Shown one piece after another: positions 30,197-40,303 of a stretch of DNA of 64,000 nucleotides. How positions within the stretch are numbered: the first letter of the stretch is position 1; every line of letters begins with the position of its first letter. The position numbers and the translations under genes were made by a program. The notes beneath the pieces were generated by a model. That model saw only the letters and a program-made list of their open reading frames with translations, searched no databases and was not told where the DNA came from. This DNA is from Alphaproteobacteria bacterium (GTDB taxonomy: Bacteria > Pseudomonadota > Alphaproteobacteria > JAUHZC01): positions 124,001 through 188,000 of the forward strand of contig CP060236.1 of NCBI GenBank assembly GCA_023898725.1, written 5' to 3'.

Positions 30197-31093
30197 ATGA
30201 AAACGTGGAAAAGCTGGATTCTTTTTCCCATTGAAATCTTAGGGTTTTTGGGGATGTATGTTTTTTTTAGAGTGCTTCCCTTGCGCGTATCCCAGCAAAT
30301 CGCGATGAGGATTGGATGGCTTTTAAGTAAGATTCATCCCGCATCCCGCATCATCGAATGCAACCTTCATTTGACACAGTTTCCCACAAACAATCGGGCG
30401 CAATTTGTCTCAGAGGTGTGGGGGCATTGTGCGGCACTTCTAGCCGAATACGCCCACACACATAGTTACTCCAAGCTTATCCACACACATCTTCATGTAA
30501 AAGGTCATGAGCATTTGGAGGCATTCAACAACAGCCTACGAGCTGGGATTTTTGCAGGCGCGCATATTGGGAACTGGGGCCTTGCCGGGGCGTATATTCA
30601 CGCCCATGCACGCACCAAAGTAGCCATGGTGCACCGCCCTCCGAACAATTGGGTCTTAAACACATGTGTGCACTATATCCAGGCGCCTTTTGCCGATGTT
30701 ATTGTTGAAAAAAACATCTACGCCGGCCAAAAGCTTGTGCGCCTTTTAAACGATAATGTATCTATTTTTATGCTCATCGATCAAAAAAACAATGCTGGTA
30801 TTTCCCTACCATTTTTGAAAAGAGAGGCAAAAGCAACTCCTGGTGCAGCGCTTCTAACGTACAAACACAACCGGCCGATTCTGCCCTTCATGTGCCAACG
30901 CAACACCGACGGAACATTCACGCTTACGTTTTCTCCCGTTATTTGGCCGCATGACTTTTCAAACACGCCAGAACCTGTGCGCGCCATTACACAAAAGCTC
31001 AATAATCTCTGTGAGCAATGGATACGCCAGGCTCCCACACAGTGGCTTTGGTTACACAAACGCTTTCATCGCAGCTTGTACAGGCCTAAATGA
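30197..31093 (+). CDS. LpxL/HtrB-like lipid A acyltransferase family protein, atypical active site
   Basis: 298 residues. N-terminal membrane anchor, then the lysophospholipid acyltransferase fold: GIFAGAHIGNWGLAG, VHRPPNNWVLN, DQKNNAGISLPFLKREAKATPGAALL, and a C-terminal WLWLHKRFHR. The region corresponds to the late acyltransferases that finish lipid A. The catalytic HX4(D/E) motif should end in an acid, but here it is H123-IGNW-G128: GGC replaces the expected GAA/GAG. The rest is intact and the gene is undamaged, so it may have changed or lost activity. Its end overlaps convergent ptsP by 8 bp. Confidence 0.85.
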   Translation: MKTWKSWILFPIEILGFLGMYVFFRVLPLRVSQQIAMRIGWLLSKIHPASRIIECNLHLTQFPTNNRAQFVSEVWGHCAALLAEYAHTHSYSKLIHTHLHVKGHEHLEAFNNSLRAGIFAGAHIGNWGLAGAYIHAHARTKVAMVHRPPNNWVLNTCVHYIQAPFADVIVEKNIYAGQKLVRLLNDNVSIFMLIDQKNNAGISLPFLKREAKATPGAALLTYKHNRPILPFMCQRNTDGTFTLTFSPVIWPHDFSNTPEPVRAITQKLNNLCEQWIRQAPTQWLWLHKRFHRSLYRPK

Positions 31094-33377
31094 TAATATC
31101 ATGATCCCGTGCATAAGATTGGAGACTTAGTTGAATCTTAGGATCATCACTAGCAAGTAACTTATGTAAGAACCCCGTAAATGGCTGTAGCTCAAGAGAC
31201 CGAATCATCAGCTTAATGGCAGGCAGAACCGTTCGCGGAACACTCAGTTTTCGAACTCCTAACCCCATCAACGTGAGTGCCCCTAAAGGTGTTGCGGCCA
31301 TTTCACCGCATACACTTAAGGGAGTATTGGATTTTTCTGCACAGAAGACATGATGACGAATGAAACTCAAAAATGCGGTGTCAAAAACACTATAGCGCTT
31401 ATGAATATTGTGATTCGAACGATCGAACGCATAAAAAAATTGAAAAAGATCATTGCTGCCAATAAAAAGAGCATCCACCTCCTTAATGACTGATTCAATC
31501 TGCCAAGAAAGCGATGGGATTTCAACCATCACACCGAATTTGAGCTGTGTTTGCGGGTACACACTATTTTTTTCAATGAGAGAAACCTCATGACGAATAA
31601 TACGCTTTATTGCTTGTATTTCATGAATATTTGCCACCATCGGGGCAAGAATCGTCACCGCACGCCCTTCTGCCGCACGGATGAGAGCACGCACTTGCTC
31701 GCGCATGAGTAAGGGTATGTCAAGAGCCAGGCGAATAGCTCGCCATCCCATACTGGGATTTGCTTCTGTATGAGAAATCAAATTCTCGATTCCTTTGTCT
31801 CCCCCAATGTCCATCAAGCGAAAATTGATTTCCTTACCGGCTGCACGGGTAAATAGGTCCCGGTAGAGCGCTTCTTGAACCTCAACTGATGGGATGGTCT
31901 TATGCAAAAGAAAAGGCACCTCGGAACGATACAATCCCACTCCCGTGCTCATGGCGATATCGTCTAAATCTGAATGAAGGGCTACGTTTAAACCAAGATC
32001 AATAGAGACACCATCCTGGGTAATTGCTGGTGCTAATTTTATTTGCTCATACATTGCTGAAGCACGATCGTAGTGCATCCGACGCACGCGAAAATCTTCA
32101 TACGCCTCTTGATCAGGGTTCAGCCAAATGACCTTATTTTCTGTGTCCATCAAAACACCAGCACGCACGGGAATACGCTCACAGGCATGCACTACCCCAG
32201 ATATTACAGGAACATTTAAGCTTTTTGCCAGAATCGTCGCGTGAGAGTTTTCCTGGGCATCTTCAAGGATTAATCCTACAAGCCCTGCGCGGTAGTAGTC
32301 TAATACCTCAATTGGTCCAATGCGCGTCGCCACAACAATTAAGTGGCTATCTTTGCTGGCCCCAATATTAACATCACGCAACAATTTTTCTGTGGGATCC
32401 GGAGCATTATCAACAAGATAGCTCATCAAGCGATTCGTAAGATCATCAATATCGCTTAGTCTGCCCAACATATAGGGGTTCTTGGAGGCTGTGATTTCAC
32501 CGGCATAATGCACATAAGTTTGCTGCAAGGCCGTTTGAGCACTCAGCCCTTCGTTAATTCCTCGGCGCACACGATTGTGCCAAACCTCATCGGAAGCCAT
32601 TAGTTTAAAACTCTCAATAATATTGCGGGTTTCGGATTGCTCCTCATCCTGGCTTGTCGTACGCGTAAGATCATCCAGCATGTGTGCAATGGCTGCTGTG
32701 AGCTTTTGATTTTCTTCTGTAGGGTTTTCAGCAAAGTATCGCTCAATATTTACCGTTGGACGATGAATATGAGCATGACCCTCTGCATAGCCTGTGGTGC
32801 TACTTTTTCCATTTAAGCGTAAGTTTTCAGGGACTTTTTCCGGGATATGACTGTGAATAGCCGCACTTTCTGCAATAGAAGGATAGGCTGTGAACAGATA
32901 ACCGGCTATAGCGGCAGCATAGTGTTCAAGATCACAAATTTCGCGCGGGGTATAAAAACGCTCATCTTTGGTTTGAAGGGCAACAACACCGACAACATCT
33001 GCCTTGTAAAAAATCGGAACACTCAGCATAGAGCTATAGCGCTCCTCTCCTGTTCCTGGACAATAAACAAATATGGAGCTTGTTCGCATGTTTGCCAGTG
33101 ACTTTGGTTTTCGTGAGCAAAGGGTATTGCCAATAATCCCAGATCCAAAATCCAGGCGTGTTCTATAAATTGATGTTGGATAAAGGCCCTTAGAAGCAAC
33201 TAACACCACACTGCGATTAATTGCTGCATACAAAGAACAGGCATCAACTTGGAAGTACTCTGTTAGCAAGATCGTAATGTGATCAAGAATTGTCTGAAAA
33301 GGCAACGTTGTCTCTTGCAAAAAATATTCAAGTTCTTGCCAACGGTGCTGGAGTTTTTGACTTACGTCTATCGCCAT
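31086..33377 (-). CDS. ptsP: PtsP, enzyme I of the nitrogen phosphotransferase system (EI-Ntr)
   Basis: 763 residues. N-terminal GAF domain (about 1-170; QVDACSLYA, YSSMLSVPIFY, VVGVVALQTK), then the enzyme I core: phospho-histidine segment ENSHATILAKSLNVP, TGVGLYRSEVPFL, the PEP-binding FRLMDIGGDKG, GWRAIRLALD, and VMVEIPSL...FIGSNDLFQF with C-terminal CGEMAATPLGALTLMGLG. EI-Ntr takes phosphate from PEP and passes it to NPr (PtsO) and EIIA-Ntr, coupling nitrogen/carbon state to regulation. The partners are not in the window. Confidence 0.94.
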   Translation of the reverse strand: MAIDVSQKLQHRWQELEYFLQETTLPFQTILDHITILLTEYFQVDACSLYAAINRSVVLVASKGLYPTSIYRTRLDFGSGIIGNTLCSRKPKSLANMRTSSIFVYCPGTGEERYSSMLSVPIFYKADVVGVVALQTKDERFYTPREICDLEHYAAAIAGYLFTAYPSIAESAAIHSHIPEKVPENLRLNGKSSTTGYAEGHAHIHRPTVNIERYFAENPTEENQKLTAAIAHMLDDLTRTTSQDEEQSETRNIIESFKLMASDEVWHNRVRRGINEGLSAQTALQQTYVHYAGEITASKNPYMLGRLSDIDDLTNRLMSYLVDNAPDPTEKLLRDVNIGASKDSHLIVVATRIGPIEVLDYYRAGLVGLILEDAQENSHATILAKSLNVPVISGVVHACERIPVRAGVLMDTENKVIWLNPDQEAYEDFRVRRMHYDRASAMYEQIKLAPAITQDGVSIDLGLNVALHSDLDDIAMSTGVGLYRSEVPFLLHKTIPSVEVQEALYRDLFTRAAGKEINFRLMDIGGDKGIENLISHTEANPSMGWRAIRLALDIPLLMREQVRALIRAAEGRAVTILAPMVANIHEIQAIKRIIRHEVSLIEKNSVYPQTQLKFGVMVEIPSLSWQIESVIKEVDALFIGSNDLFQFFYAFDRSNHNIHKRYSVFDTAFLSFIRHHVFCAEKSNTPLSVCGEMAATPLGALTLMGLGVRKLSVPRTVLPAIKLMIRSLELQPFTGFLHKLLASDDPKIQLSLQSYARDHDIII

Positions 33378-33416
33378 AAAGTGCCTGCCCTAAACGCCCA
33401 TAGCTTTATCTATGGT

Positions 33417-34217
33417 TTACTTTTGCCGTAAGGCCAAGATTTTTTCAATTTGCTCACGAACAACACTGCGAACAACGACAGGTAAGTTGCGATCAAGCCA
33501 CTCCCTTAGCAGAGGTCGCAAAGCCTCCTGCATGATGTCTTCCAGTGTTTTCACTGTCTTTTGCGAAAGGGATGAGTCGGAGGCGCTCGTTTTCTGATCA
33601 CCCATAACTGTATCAAGTGATGATAAGGCCTCCAGCGAGCGCTCCACAGTTTCATCAGAAAGAAGCTCAGGAAAATTCAACGCTTCGTGGTTGGCATCAA
33701 GCATAGCATCCTGGCGCATCAGCGTATCGGCAGTAGAGGAGGAATCCTGTGGTTCAGACAATTCCGTAACACCAGAAAATGGTGATATAGCATCATCCAC
33801 AAGGGAATCGATGGATGATGCTGGTATGGTTTCATGCGATACCTCCGCACGGATACGTGACCGGATGCGATCAGTAATGCTATCGTCTAAAGAGCGCTTT
33901 TGATTAGGAATGGCCTGTGTCACCTGCATAGAAATGTCTTCATCACGGAAATATTCTTGTGCAGGAGAGGAATCGCTTTCTACAGCCCGACTCTCCAAGG
34001 TACCATCTTTAGGAGAATTGGCCTTCATAGGATAGTTTTGATCAGCATCGAACTGGCCTTCTTTGCTAGAAAGATCTGTCTGTTTGGATTGGGAGGATGA
34101 CTTTACCTGATTCTTTGCGCCACCCACAGATTGCTTCACATCATCAGAGATAATGCTACGAATCGACGCAAGGATATCATCCATTGATGCGTCATTTTTG
34201 TGTGCTGGTTTGCTCAT
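33417..34217 (-). CDS. popZ: PopZ-like polar organising protein (DUF2497)
   Basis: 266 residues. N-terminal ASMDDILASIRSIISDD and C-terminal LEDIMQEALRPLLREWLDRN...VVRSVVREQIEKI are the two conserved ends of PopZ/DUF2497; the middle (about 35-205) is acidic, serine-rich and low-complexity, as in Caulobacter PopZ where it drives condensate formation. PopZ anchors the chromosome origin and cell-cycle regulators at the pole, including the kinase network acting on CtrA, which is also encoded here. Upstream of ptsP in the same direction; the gap is 39 bp. Confidence 0.88.
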   Translation of the reverse strand: MSKPAHKNDASMDDILASIRSIISDDVKQSVGGAKNQVKSSSQSKQTDLSSKEGQFDADQNYPMKANSPKDGTLESRAVESDSSPAQEYFRDEDISMQVTQAIPNQKRSLDDSITDRIRSRIRAEVSHETIPASSIDSLVDDAISPFSGVTELSEPQDSSSTADTLMRQDAMLDANHEALNFPELLSDETVERSLEALSSLDTVMGDQKTSASDSSLSQKTVKTLEDIMQEALRPLLREWLDRNLPVVVRSVVREQIEKILALRQK

Positions 34218-34300
34218 CGCTTTACTAATCAGAATATTTCAGTCTTATAATAAACAATACACACAACTATCCTGTATAAGCAAGTAGGTGGAGAATATTT

Positions 34301-35722
34301 CTATGAGAGCTTTGCCGCATCAAGCCCAATGTTTTTGGGATCAAGGGTTCCGCTAAACGCCAGAACCATGAAAAATTGCGCCATGTATTTTTGTTCGTTC
34401 TGGGCAAGCTGTACCTGTGCCTGTAGGTACTTAGCCTCTGAATCAAGAACCTCAAGCATCGTGCGTGAGCCCACCTTGAATTCCTCGCGAGCGCCCTCAA
34501 GACTTAAGCTAGCAGCCTTCACTTCGGACTGATTATGGGCCAATATCTTACGAAGAGCCATAAATTCTTTCCAGTTTTGAACCGCCTTGATACGTACTTC
34601 TTCCCGCTTGGCTTGATAAGCATTCATCTGGGACGATGCCATGTGCTGAACCTTCATCAGGGAGGGGATATAGGATGTTCCACCATTGTTTATGATTGGA
34701 ATGGTCACTTTAATAGCAGTATCAGTGGTTGTTGCACGGTGACGTCCACGAAGCTTGGTGTAAGAGGTTTCTGCATGTCCGATAGAAGCTTCAGCATCTA
34801 CACGTGGCAATAACGCTGCGCGCGTCACCGTGACATCATACTGCGCTGAATCTGCTTGTATTTTTTGCGCGCGCAACTCGAGGTTTTCCTTTTCAGATTT
34901 CATCTGCATTTCCTTCACTGAAGAGGGAATCAAATTTTCTGCAAGGGACGGCTTATGCAAGACAGACGGTGGCAACTCATCAAAGATCACTTGGTAAGCC
35001 TCAATAGCGGTGGCAAAATTAGACTCTGCACTCAAAAGTTTTGATTGCGCTTGCACGTAAGCCACCTCTGCTTGGGCCACATCCGTCAGCGTTGAGTCAC
35101 CGAGCTCCGCTCGCACCTTGACGGATTCATATTGCTTTAAGAGCGCGCGTACACTCGCCTGGTTAACAGCAACAACCCTCTTGGCTGTTATGTACCCCAT
35201 GTATGCTCCTGCTGCGCGCAACACATAATCATTTTGTGCATTTTGAAAGTCATAAATACTTTTTTCTGTTGTCAGTTGTGCCTTGCGCATTTGGGCGTAA
35301 GAGGCCCCACTGTTGAAGATATTCTGGGAAATATTTAATGATCCGGTATGCGACCGAGTATGATCGATAGGTGATGGTCTCGGATTTTTTTTTGATCCTC
35401 TGATTTGACCACTCACAGAGACATTGGGCATAAAGCTACTAAACCACGCCGCTGCAATATCATATTTTGAGCCCTTATATGATTCGAGGGCTGCTTGAAC
35501 CTTTGGGTCTCTGAAAAATCCCTTTTGCAACATGTGAAGGAAGTGCGTATTCGCAGATTGCGCGGCGCTCTGGGCCACTGAACCCACACGCTTGCTATCA
35601 ACAGCGAGGGCTTTTTTTTCATCACTCTGTGCACACACGCAGGGGATCAGTAACGTCCAACATCCCGCAAGAAGTGATTTTTTCCAGGCATTCCTTATCC
35701 AAGAATTCGGGGTATTTTTCAT
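34301..35722 (-). CDS. tolC: TolC-family outer-membrane efflux/secretion channel
   Basis: About 473 residues with a signal peptide (KKSLLAGCWTLLIPCVCAQ). It shows the TolC internal duplication: two long helical parts, each with an N-x(n)-AQ pattern (LNISQNIFNSGASYAQMRKAQ in the first, listed in part; IPIINNGGTSYIPSLMKVQ in the second), and GDSTLTDVAQAEV / GSRTMLEVLDSEAKYLQAQ. It forms the outer-membrane exit of tripartite efflux pumps or type I secretion. No periplasmic adaptor or pump gene is adjacent. The ATG at 35722 follows GAGGAAA; the frame is open upstream to 35833 but that part overlaps the rhodanese gene. Confidence 0.92.
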   Translation of the reverse strand: MKNTPNSWIRNAWKKSLLAGCWTLLIPCVCAQSDEKKALAVDSKRVGSVAQSAAQSANTHFLHMLQKGFFRDPKVQAALESYKGSKYDIAAAWFSSFMPNVSVSGQIRGSKKNPRPSPIDHTRSHTGSLNISQNIFNSGASYAQMRKAQLTTEKSIYDFQNAQNDYVLRAAGAYMGYITAKRVVAVNQASVRALLKQYESVKVRAELGDSTLTDVAQAEVAYVQAQSKLLSAESNFATAIEAYQVIFDELPPSVLHKPSLAENLIPSSVKEMQMKSEKENLELRAQKIQADSAQYDVTVTRAALLPRVDAEASIGHAETSYTKLRGRHRATTTDTAIKVTIPIINNGGTSYIPSLMKVQHMASSQMNAYQAKREEVRIKAVQNWKEFMALRKILAHNQSEVKAASLSLEGAREEFKVGSRTMLEVLDSEAKYLQAQVQLAQNEQKYMAQFFMVLAFSGTLDPKNIGLDAAKLS

Positions 35723-35730
35723 AAGTTTCC

Positions 35731-36063
35731 TCAATATAATTTTAGTGTCCCATCGCAGGTGCGCGTGTAAAGATCGATCCCACCACGGAGGCTTTTCACC
35801 CTTGTAATACCATCTTTCTGTAGGATCAAGCAAGCCCTCAAACTACGCACACCATGATGACAAATGGTTATGATGGCGCGATTTTTGGGTAGGTGATAAG
35901 CGTTATCGCAAAGAGTACCCAGCGGCATATTGATACTACCGGGAATATGTGTAATAGCAAATTCCCAAGGTTCGCGCACATCCAAGAGAAGGAGGTCGCC
36001 TGCAGTTTCCTCCTCTTGGATAATTTTTCCAAGAGCCATGGGCGTAATTTCCAGCACTGTCAT
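35731..36063 (-). CDS. Single-domain rhodanese-like protein
   Basis: About 110 residues, one rhodanese domain: LLLLDVREPWEFAITHIPGSINMPL and the active-site loop ICHHGVRS, where the cysteine is the sulfur acceptor. Likely a sulfurtransferase; in alphaproteobacteria such a gene commonly precedes tolC, as here (8 bp before it). The ATG at 36063 is preferred to the upstream TTG at 36081. Confidence 0.88.
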   Translation of the reverse strand: MTVLEITPMALGKIIQEEETAGDLLLLDVREPWEFAITHIPGSINMPLGTLCDNAYHLPKNRAIITICHHGVRSLRACLILQKDGITRVKSLRGGIDLYTRTCDGTLKLY

Positions 36064-36212
36064 CTGTCTATTATCGATCAATCGTTCGGCGAATTATATT
36101 TGATGATTGCCTGTAACGCGAGAGGAGAACAAAATATTTTTATCTAGGTATATGGGTATATTGATCAATGTACGTTATGAGTATTCAAGAAACACAGGAG
36201 GAAAAAGAAACG

Positions 36213-36584
36213 ATGTTTACACTTTACGGACTTGGACACTGCTCAACTGTTCAAAAGGCGCTTGCATTTATTGCGTTTCATAAAGCGCCGGTTACGTTGA
36301 TAGATTACGCGCAAACACCTCTTTTGATTGAATGGTTGGAGCGCTGGAAAGAAGCCTTTGGTGACTGGCCCGTCAATACGGCAAGTTTTACATATCGCCC
36401 CCTCAAAAATACTTTTCCCTCTCTTTCTGACGCTGAAAAGTGTCGCATCATTATTGAAAAACCTGCTCTCGTAAAGCGTCCGGTGCTCGAGAAAGATGGC
36501 GCACCTGTTTGTTTCGGATTCAGCGCCAAAAAATATGGGAGCCTTCTCAATGATGAGTTATCGCAGCTGAAAAAGATCCTTTAG
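36213..36584 (+). CDS. ArsC/Spx-family thioredoxin-fold protein
   Basis: About 123 residues of the ArsC/Spx/YffB type: LYGLGHCSTVQKALAFI with the single active-site cysteine, and IIIEKPALVKRPVL, the family's 'PxLIKRPxL' motif. Such proteins act as arsenate reductase-like or glutathione-dependent thiol enzymes, or (Spx) as RNA polymerase regulators in Firmicutes; YffB-like function is more likely here. GGAGG lies 11 bases before the chosen ATG. It is convergent with lipB and overlaps its end by 27 bp. Confidence 0.82.
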   Translation: MFTLYGLGHCSTVQKALAFIAFHKAPVTLIDYAQTPLLIEWLERWKEAFGDWPVNTASFTYRPLKNTFPSLSDAEKCRIIIEKPALVKRPVLEKDGAPVCFGFSAKKYGSLLNDELSQLKKIL

Positions 36585-37202
36585 GTTGTGCTGTAGGGCC
36601 TTATCCACCTCTACCATTTCAGGAGAAACACCCAGAGCTTGCATGCTGGTGACAGGTTGCAGAAGGCCACAAGGGTAAAACTGCTTGTACACAGCAAGGT
36701 CCGGGCACACATTCAGAGAAACCCCGTGATAGGCTATCCGGCTACGCACGCGAACACCAACGGCTGCAATCTTTGCGATATTCTGGTTTCCTCCTTTCGA
36801 ATCTGCTACCCAGATACCATTGCCGGCTCTGTGGCGAAAAGCAGTGATAGCAAAAGTGGCAAGTGTCTGAATAACCCATGCCTCAAGTTGATTGACATAC
36901 CCACGCAAATCAACCTCATCGAGCGGCATGATCACATAGGCTACCCGCTGGCCAGGACCATGGTATGTTGCTTTCCCCCCCCGATTGGTTGGGATGCAGG
37001 GAACTTTTGCATCAACAAGATCGCGTGAAACATCGGTCATTGCCCCATAGGTGATCACAGGATCATGTTCAAGCAACCACAGGTGGACACTATCGCGTAA
37101 GTGCGCAAGATTATCGACGCACACCTCCATCTCATGAAGTGTTGATAAATAGGGCTGCAACGCCGTATGGCGCTTCACGATCAAAGGTCGCTTGAAAGAC
37201 AC
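36558..37202 (-). CDS. lipB: Octanoyl-[acyl carrier protein]:protein N-octanoyltransferase (LipB)
   Basis: First step of lipoate attachment to 2-oxoacid dehydrogenases and the glycine system. 214 residues. RGGKATYHGPGQRVAYVIMP, NGIWVADSKGG, KIAAVGVRVRSRIAYHGVSLNV and the catalytic cysteine in FYPCGL are all present. The frame starts at GTG 37202; a second GTG eight codons later (VKRHTALQPY) would give the usual LipB N terminus. Divergent from tRNA-Leu, 64 bp away. Confidence 0.92.
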   Translation of the reverse strand: MSFKRPLIVKRHTALQPYLSTLHEMEVCVDNLAHLRDSVHLWLLEHDPVITYGAMTDVSRDLVDAKVPCIPTNRGGKATYHGPGQRVAYVIMPLDEVDLRGYVNQLEAWVIQTLATFAITAFRHRAGNGIWVADSKGGNQNIAKIAAVGVRVRSRIAYHGVSLNVCPDLAVYKQFYPCGLLQPVTSMQALGVSPEMVEVDKALQHNLKDLFQLR

Positions 37203-37266
37203 AATAAAATCTTCTTGCTTTTACAGTGCCATGATAATAAAACAATTCTGTATTTATGCAATTCTT

Positions 37267-37355
37267 GCGGTCGTGGCGGAATTGGTAGACGCGCAGCGTT
37301 GAGGTCGCTGTGGGAATTAACTCCCGTGGAAGTTCAAGTCTTCTCGACCGCACCA
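37267..37355 (+). tRNA. tRNA-Leu (GAG)
   Basis: 89 nt including encoded CCA; a type II tRNA with a long variable arm (TGGGAATTAACTCCCG). Acceptor gcggtcg pairs with cgaccgc, anticodon stem CAGCG/CGCTG with loop TTGAGGT, T-arm with AGTTCAAGTCTT. Confidence 0.95.
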
Positions 37356-37409
37356 TGTATTGGTATGCATGCATATGTGCACCACACATCAAGGAGCAAC
37401 CTCAGATCT

Positions 37410-39680
37410 ATGGATAAAAAGCTCTACGCAGAGGCTCTTGCGTATCATGAATTCCCAACACCTGGGAAAATTGGGACAATTGCCACAAAGCACATGATCA
37501 CACAGAAGGATCTTGCTCTTGCCTACTCACCAGGCGTGGCAGCGGCATGTCAGGAGATCGTTCGGAACCCCTCTCTGGCGCGCAAGTATACATCAAAACG
37601 GAACCTTGCTGCCGTTATAAGCAATGGGACAGCTGTTTTAGGCCTTGGTGATATTGGGGCTCTTGCGTCCAAACCTGTGATGGAAGGCAAAGCCGTTCTG
37701 TTTAAAAAGTTTGCAGGGATTGATTGCTACGACATTGAAATTGACGAGAAAGACCCCGAAAAATTTATTGAAACAGTTGCCAGACTTGAGCCAACTTTTG
37801 GTGCAATCAATCTGGAGGATATCAAAGCCCCTGAATGTTTTCACATCGAACAAGAACTCACAAAACGGATGGGCATTCCTGTTTTTCATGACGATCAGCA
37901 TGGAACAGCAATCATTGTAACGGCTACCATAATGAACGCACTCGCGCTTGTAGGTAAAGAACTGGAGGCGGTCAAGCTTGTTGTTTCCGGGGCAGGTGCG
38001 GCTGCCATTGCATGTCTGGACTTGCTTGTAACGCTTGGCGTTGCTAAGAACAATATAATTATGTGTGATCGCCAAGGAGTTGTTGCAGCCACACGTGACA
38101 ATATCCCTCCTCATAAGGCCTGCTATGCTACCCTATCGAAGGTAAAAGATATCAAAGAGGCCCTAATAGGTGCTGATATATTCTTGGGACTGTCAGGGCC
38201 TGGTGTTGTAACAGCCTCCATGATTGCGGGCATGGCTGCCCGACCTCTTATTTTAGCTCTTGCAAACCCCACACCAGAGATCCTTCCCGAAGACATTTAC
38301 GCCATTCGCAAGGATGCTATCGTGGCAACGGGACGCTCTGATTACCCCAATCAAGTCAATAATGTTTTATGTTTTCCCTTCATATTTCGTGGCACACTTG
38401 ATGTGGGGGCTTGTGAAATTAACAATGCTATGAAGCTTGCCGCTGTACATGCCATCGCTCAACTTGCAAAAGAACCCACAACCGAGGCTGTTACTGATGC
38501 CTACGGTGGCATGGATTTTCAATTCGGACCGGACTACCTGATTCCAAAACCCTTCGATCCCCGTTTGATGCTGATCATTGCACCAGCTGTTGCAAAAGCA
38601 GCCATGGATTCGGGAGTTGCCTCGGATCCTATTGATGATTTTGATGCTTACCGTGCGGAACTGCTGGGGCTTATTTCAAAATCTGGCCAAGTGATGCGCC
38701 CTATTTTTGCCCAAGCAAAAACACAACCAAAACGCGTTGTCCTTTCTGAGGGCGAAGAACCCCGCGTCTTGCGTGCCGTGCAGTACATTCTTGATGAAGA
38801 TATTGCAACGCCAATTATCATTGGACGCCGCGCCGTTGTTGAGGCGCGCATTAAACGATTGAATCTTACCTATACACTGGGCAACGATGTTGCTCTGGTC
38901 GACCCGCAAGATGACCCACGTTACCGTGAGTACTGGCAGCTCTATCACCACCTGATGCAACGCAAGGGTGTCATGCCTGACACAGCGCAAACTATTGTTC
39001 GCACCAACCATACGGTTATTGGGTGCTTGCTTGTCAAAAAAGGGGACGCTGATGCTGTGATTGTAGGGCCTAGCGGACTTTATCGCCCCCATCTTGTCGA
39101 TGTTCTGGATACACTTGGGGCCCAAAAAGACCCAAACTTTGTTACCTCACTGAATATTCTGATGTCACCTAAGGGGCTTGTTTTTATTTGTGATGCTTTT
39201 GTGAACCCTGATCCCACAGCAGAGCAGCTTGCAAATATCGTTTACCTCTCGAGCAATCATGTAAAACACTTTGGTGTTACCCCTAAAATTGCCCTTGTAT
39301 CCCACTCAAATTTTGGATCTAGCCGCCTGAATAGTGCTCGAAAACTCCAAGAAGCCTGCAAAATTGTGCGTAATCGCTGGCCTGATCTTGAAATTGACGG
39401 TGAAATGCAGGCTGAAGCTGCTTTTGATGCCGAAGTGCGGGCGTGGCTAATGCCAGAATCACCCTTGCAGGGACAGGCAAACCTTATTGTTTGCCCCACT
39501 ATGGATGCCGCAAATATTGCCTACAATGTTGCAAAGTTTGCTTCTGACGCTGATAGTGTTGGCCCCGTGCTTTTAGGGGTTGGTAGCCCTGCCCACATCA
39601 TGACAGCAGGAGCTAACGCTCAAGACATTGTCAATATGGTGGCTCTGGCTGTGGTTGAGGCACAACGACAACAGCGTTAA
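37410..39680 (+). CDS. maeB: NADP-dependent malic enzyme, MaeB type (malic enzyme + phosphotransacetylase domain)
   Basis: Oxidative decarboxylation of malate to pyruvate with NADP. About 756 residues. The malic-enzyme half (about 1-430) has [47 protein letters not shown] (in parts), [10 protein letters not shown] and [16 protein letters not shown]. The second half (about 435-756) is phosphotransacetylase-like ([28 protein letters not shown] end: [14 protein letters not shown]). This fused form is the standard MaeB; the second half is regulatory and binds acetyl-CoA in known members. AAGGAG is 13 bases before the ATG. It ends only ~40 bp from the edge of the toxin island and has no clear terminator. 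Confidence 0.94.
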   Translation: MDKKLYAEALAYHEFPTPGKIGTIATKHMITQKDLALAYSPGVAAACQEIVRNPSLARKYTSKRNLAAVISNGTAVLGLGDIGALASKPVMEGKAVLFKKFAGIDCYDIEIDEKDPEKFIETVARLEPTFGAINLEDIKAPECFHIEQELTKRMGIPVFHDDQHGTAIIVTATIMNALALVGKELEAVKLVVSGAGAAAIACLDLLVTLGVAKNNIIMCDRQGVVAATRDNIPPHKACYATLSKVKDIKEALIGADIFLGLSGPGVVTASMIAGMAARPLILALANPTPEILPEDIYAIRKDAIVATGRSDYPNQVNNVLCFPFIFRGTLDVGACEINNAMKLAAVHAIAQLAKEPTTEAVTDAYGGMDFQFGPDYLIPKPFDPRLMLIIAPAVAKAAMDSGVASDPIDDFDAYRAELLGLISKSGQVMRPIFAQAKTQPKRVVLSEGEEPRVLRAVQYILDEDIATPIIIGRRAVVEARIKRLNLTYTLGNDVALVDPQDDPRYREYWQLYHHLMQRKGVMPDTAQTIVRTNHTVIGCLLVKKGDADAVIVGPSGLYRPHLVDVLDTLGAQKDPNFVTSLNILMSPKGLVFICDAFVNPDPTAEQLANIVYLSSNHVKHFGVTPKIALVSHSNFGSSRLNSARKLQEACKIVRNRWPDLEIDGEMQAEAAFDAEVRAWLMPESPLQGQANLIVCPTMDAANIAYNVAKFASDADSVGPVLLGVGSPAHIMTAGANAQDIVNMVALAVVEAQRQQR

Positions 39681-39718
39681 GAGCCACGAGGTCACCGTAA
39701 TAATGCCCAGCAGACACT

Positions 39719-40295
39719 TCCTCACGCCAGAGGTCCCCAACAGTGGGCAGCAGCTGTGCCACCAAACACATCCACAACACCACCGGTCACACCCGAACGA
39801 AACGCCTCAACCGGATCACGACGACCAATGCCTATCTCCAAACCCGTCGTAACAGGAACCTTAACAGCCGATGCGCGCACACGCGAACCAAACGTAACAG
39901 AAGGACCCGTAACACCCAAACCATCCAACACACCAGCCGATAAAGCACCAACACCCATACCCCGTAAACCATCACGACCAAACGTCGAACCAATACCCTG
40001 ACCGAGACTGCCGCTGCCAATACTGTTCGCTGTAATGGTTGAGGCCGCCGCCGTAATACCACCGGCTATACCCGATGAAACCGAACCTGACGTCCCCAGA
40101 ATACCTGCCAACCCTTCAGACACACCCAGCCCCTGCGTCAACAGACCAACAGCAAGACCCGCCGCTGTGCTAACCGCATAGCCCGCACGACGACGTGTAT
40201 GACGGCGATCATAATGACTGTCATAAACAGGCATCATCACAGGCGCAGATTCCACCGGGTACATCACACCTGTGCCATCACCCATCCGGGTAGTG
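39719..40295 (-). pseudogene. Truncated pre-toxin copy with a spliced-on 32-bp toxin fragment (last array remnant)
   Basis: An open frame of 187 codons (40285-39722) begins MGDGTGVMYP and repeats the pre-toxin (DUF637-like) segment of the large exoprotein at near-identity (39751-40295 corresponds to 53578-54122). At its 3' end the match stops and positions 39719-39750 instead repeat 32 bp of the LHH toxin gene (41637-41668), in a different reading frame; the frame ends shortly after. There is no nuclease domain and no immunity gene, so this is a recombination remnant at the distal end of the array. The right edge abuts the SUKH gene's stop. Confidence 0.8.
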
Positions 40296-40303
40296 TGGGT
40301 GTT

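Noticed and set aside
35723..35833. Extended N terminus of TolC
   Set aside because: It overlaps the rhodanese gene and lacks a signal peptide at the start; the ATG at 35722 has a good ribosome site.
39743..40001. Plus-strand open frames rich in T, P and R over the R1 block, recurring at 41947-42297, 51207-51534 and 53501-53828
   Set aside because: They recur only because the DNA is repeated. They are antisense to the well-supported pre-toxin frame, low-complexity, and have no ribosome sites.
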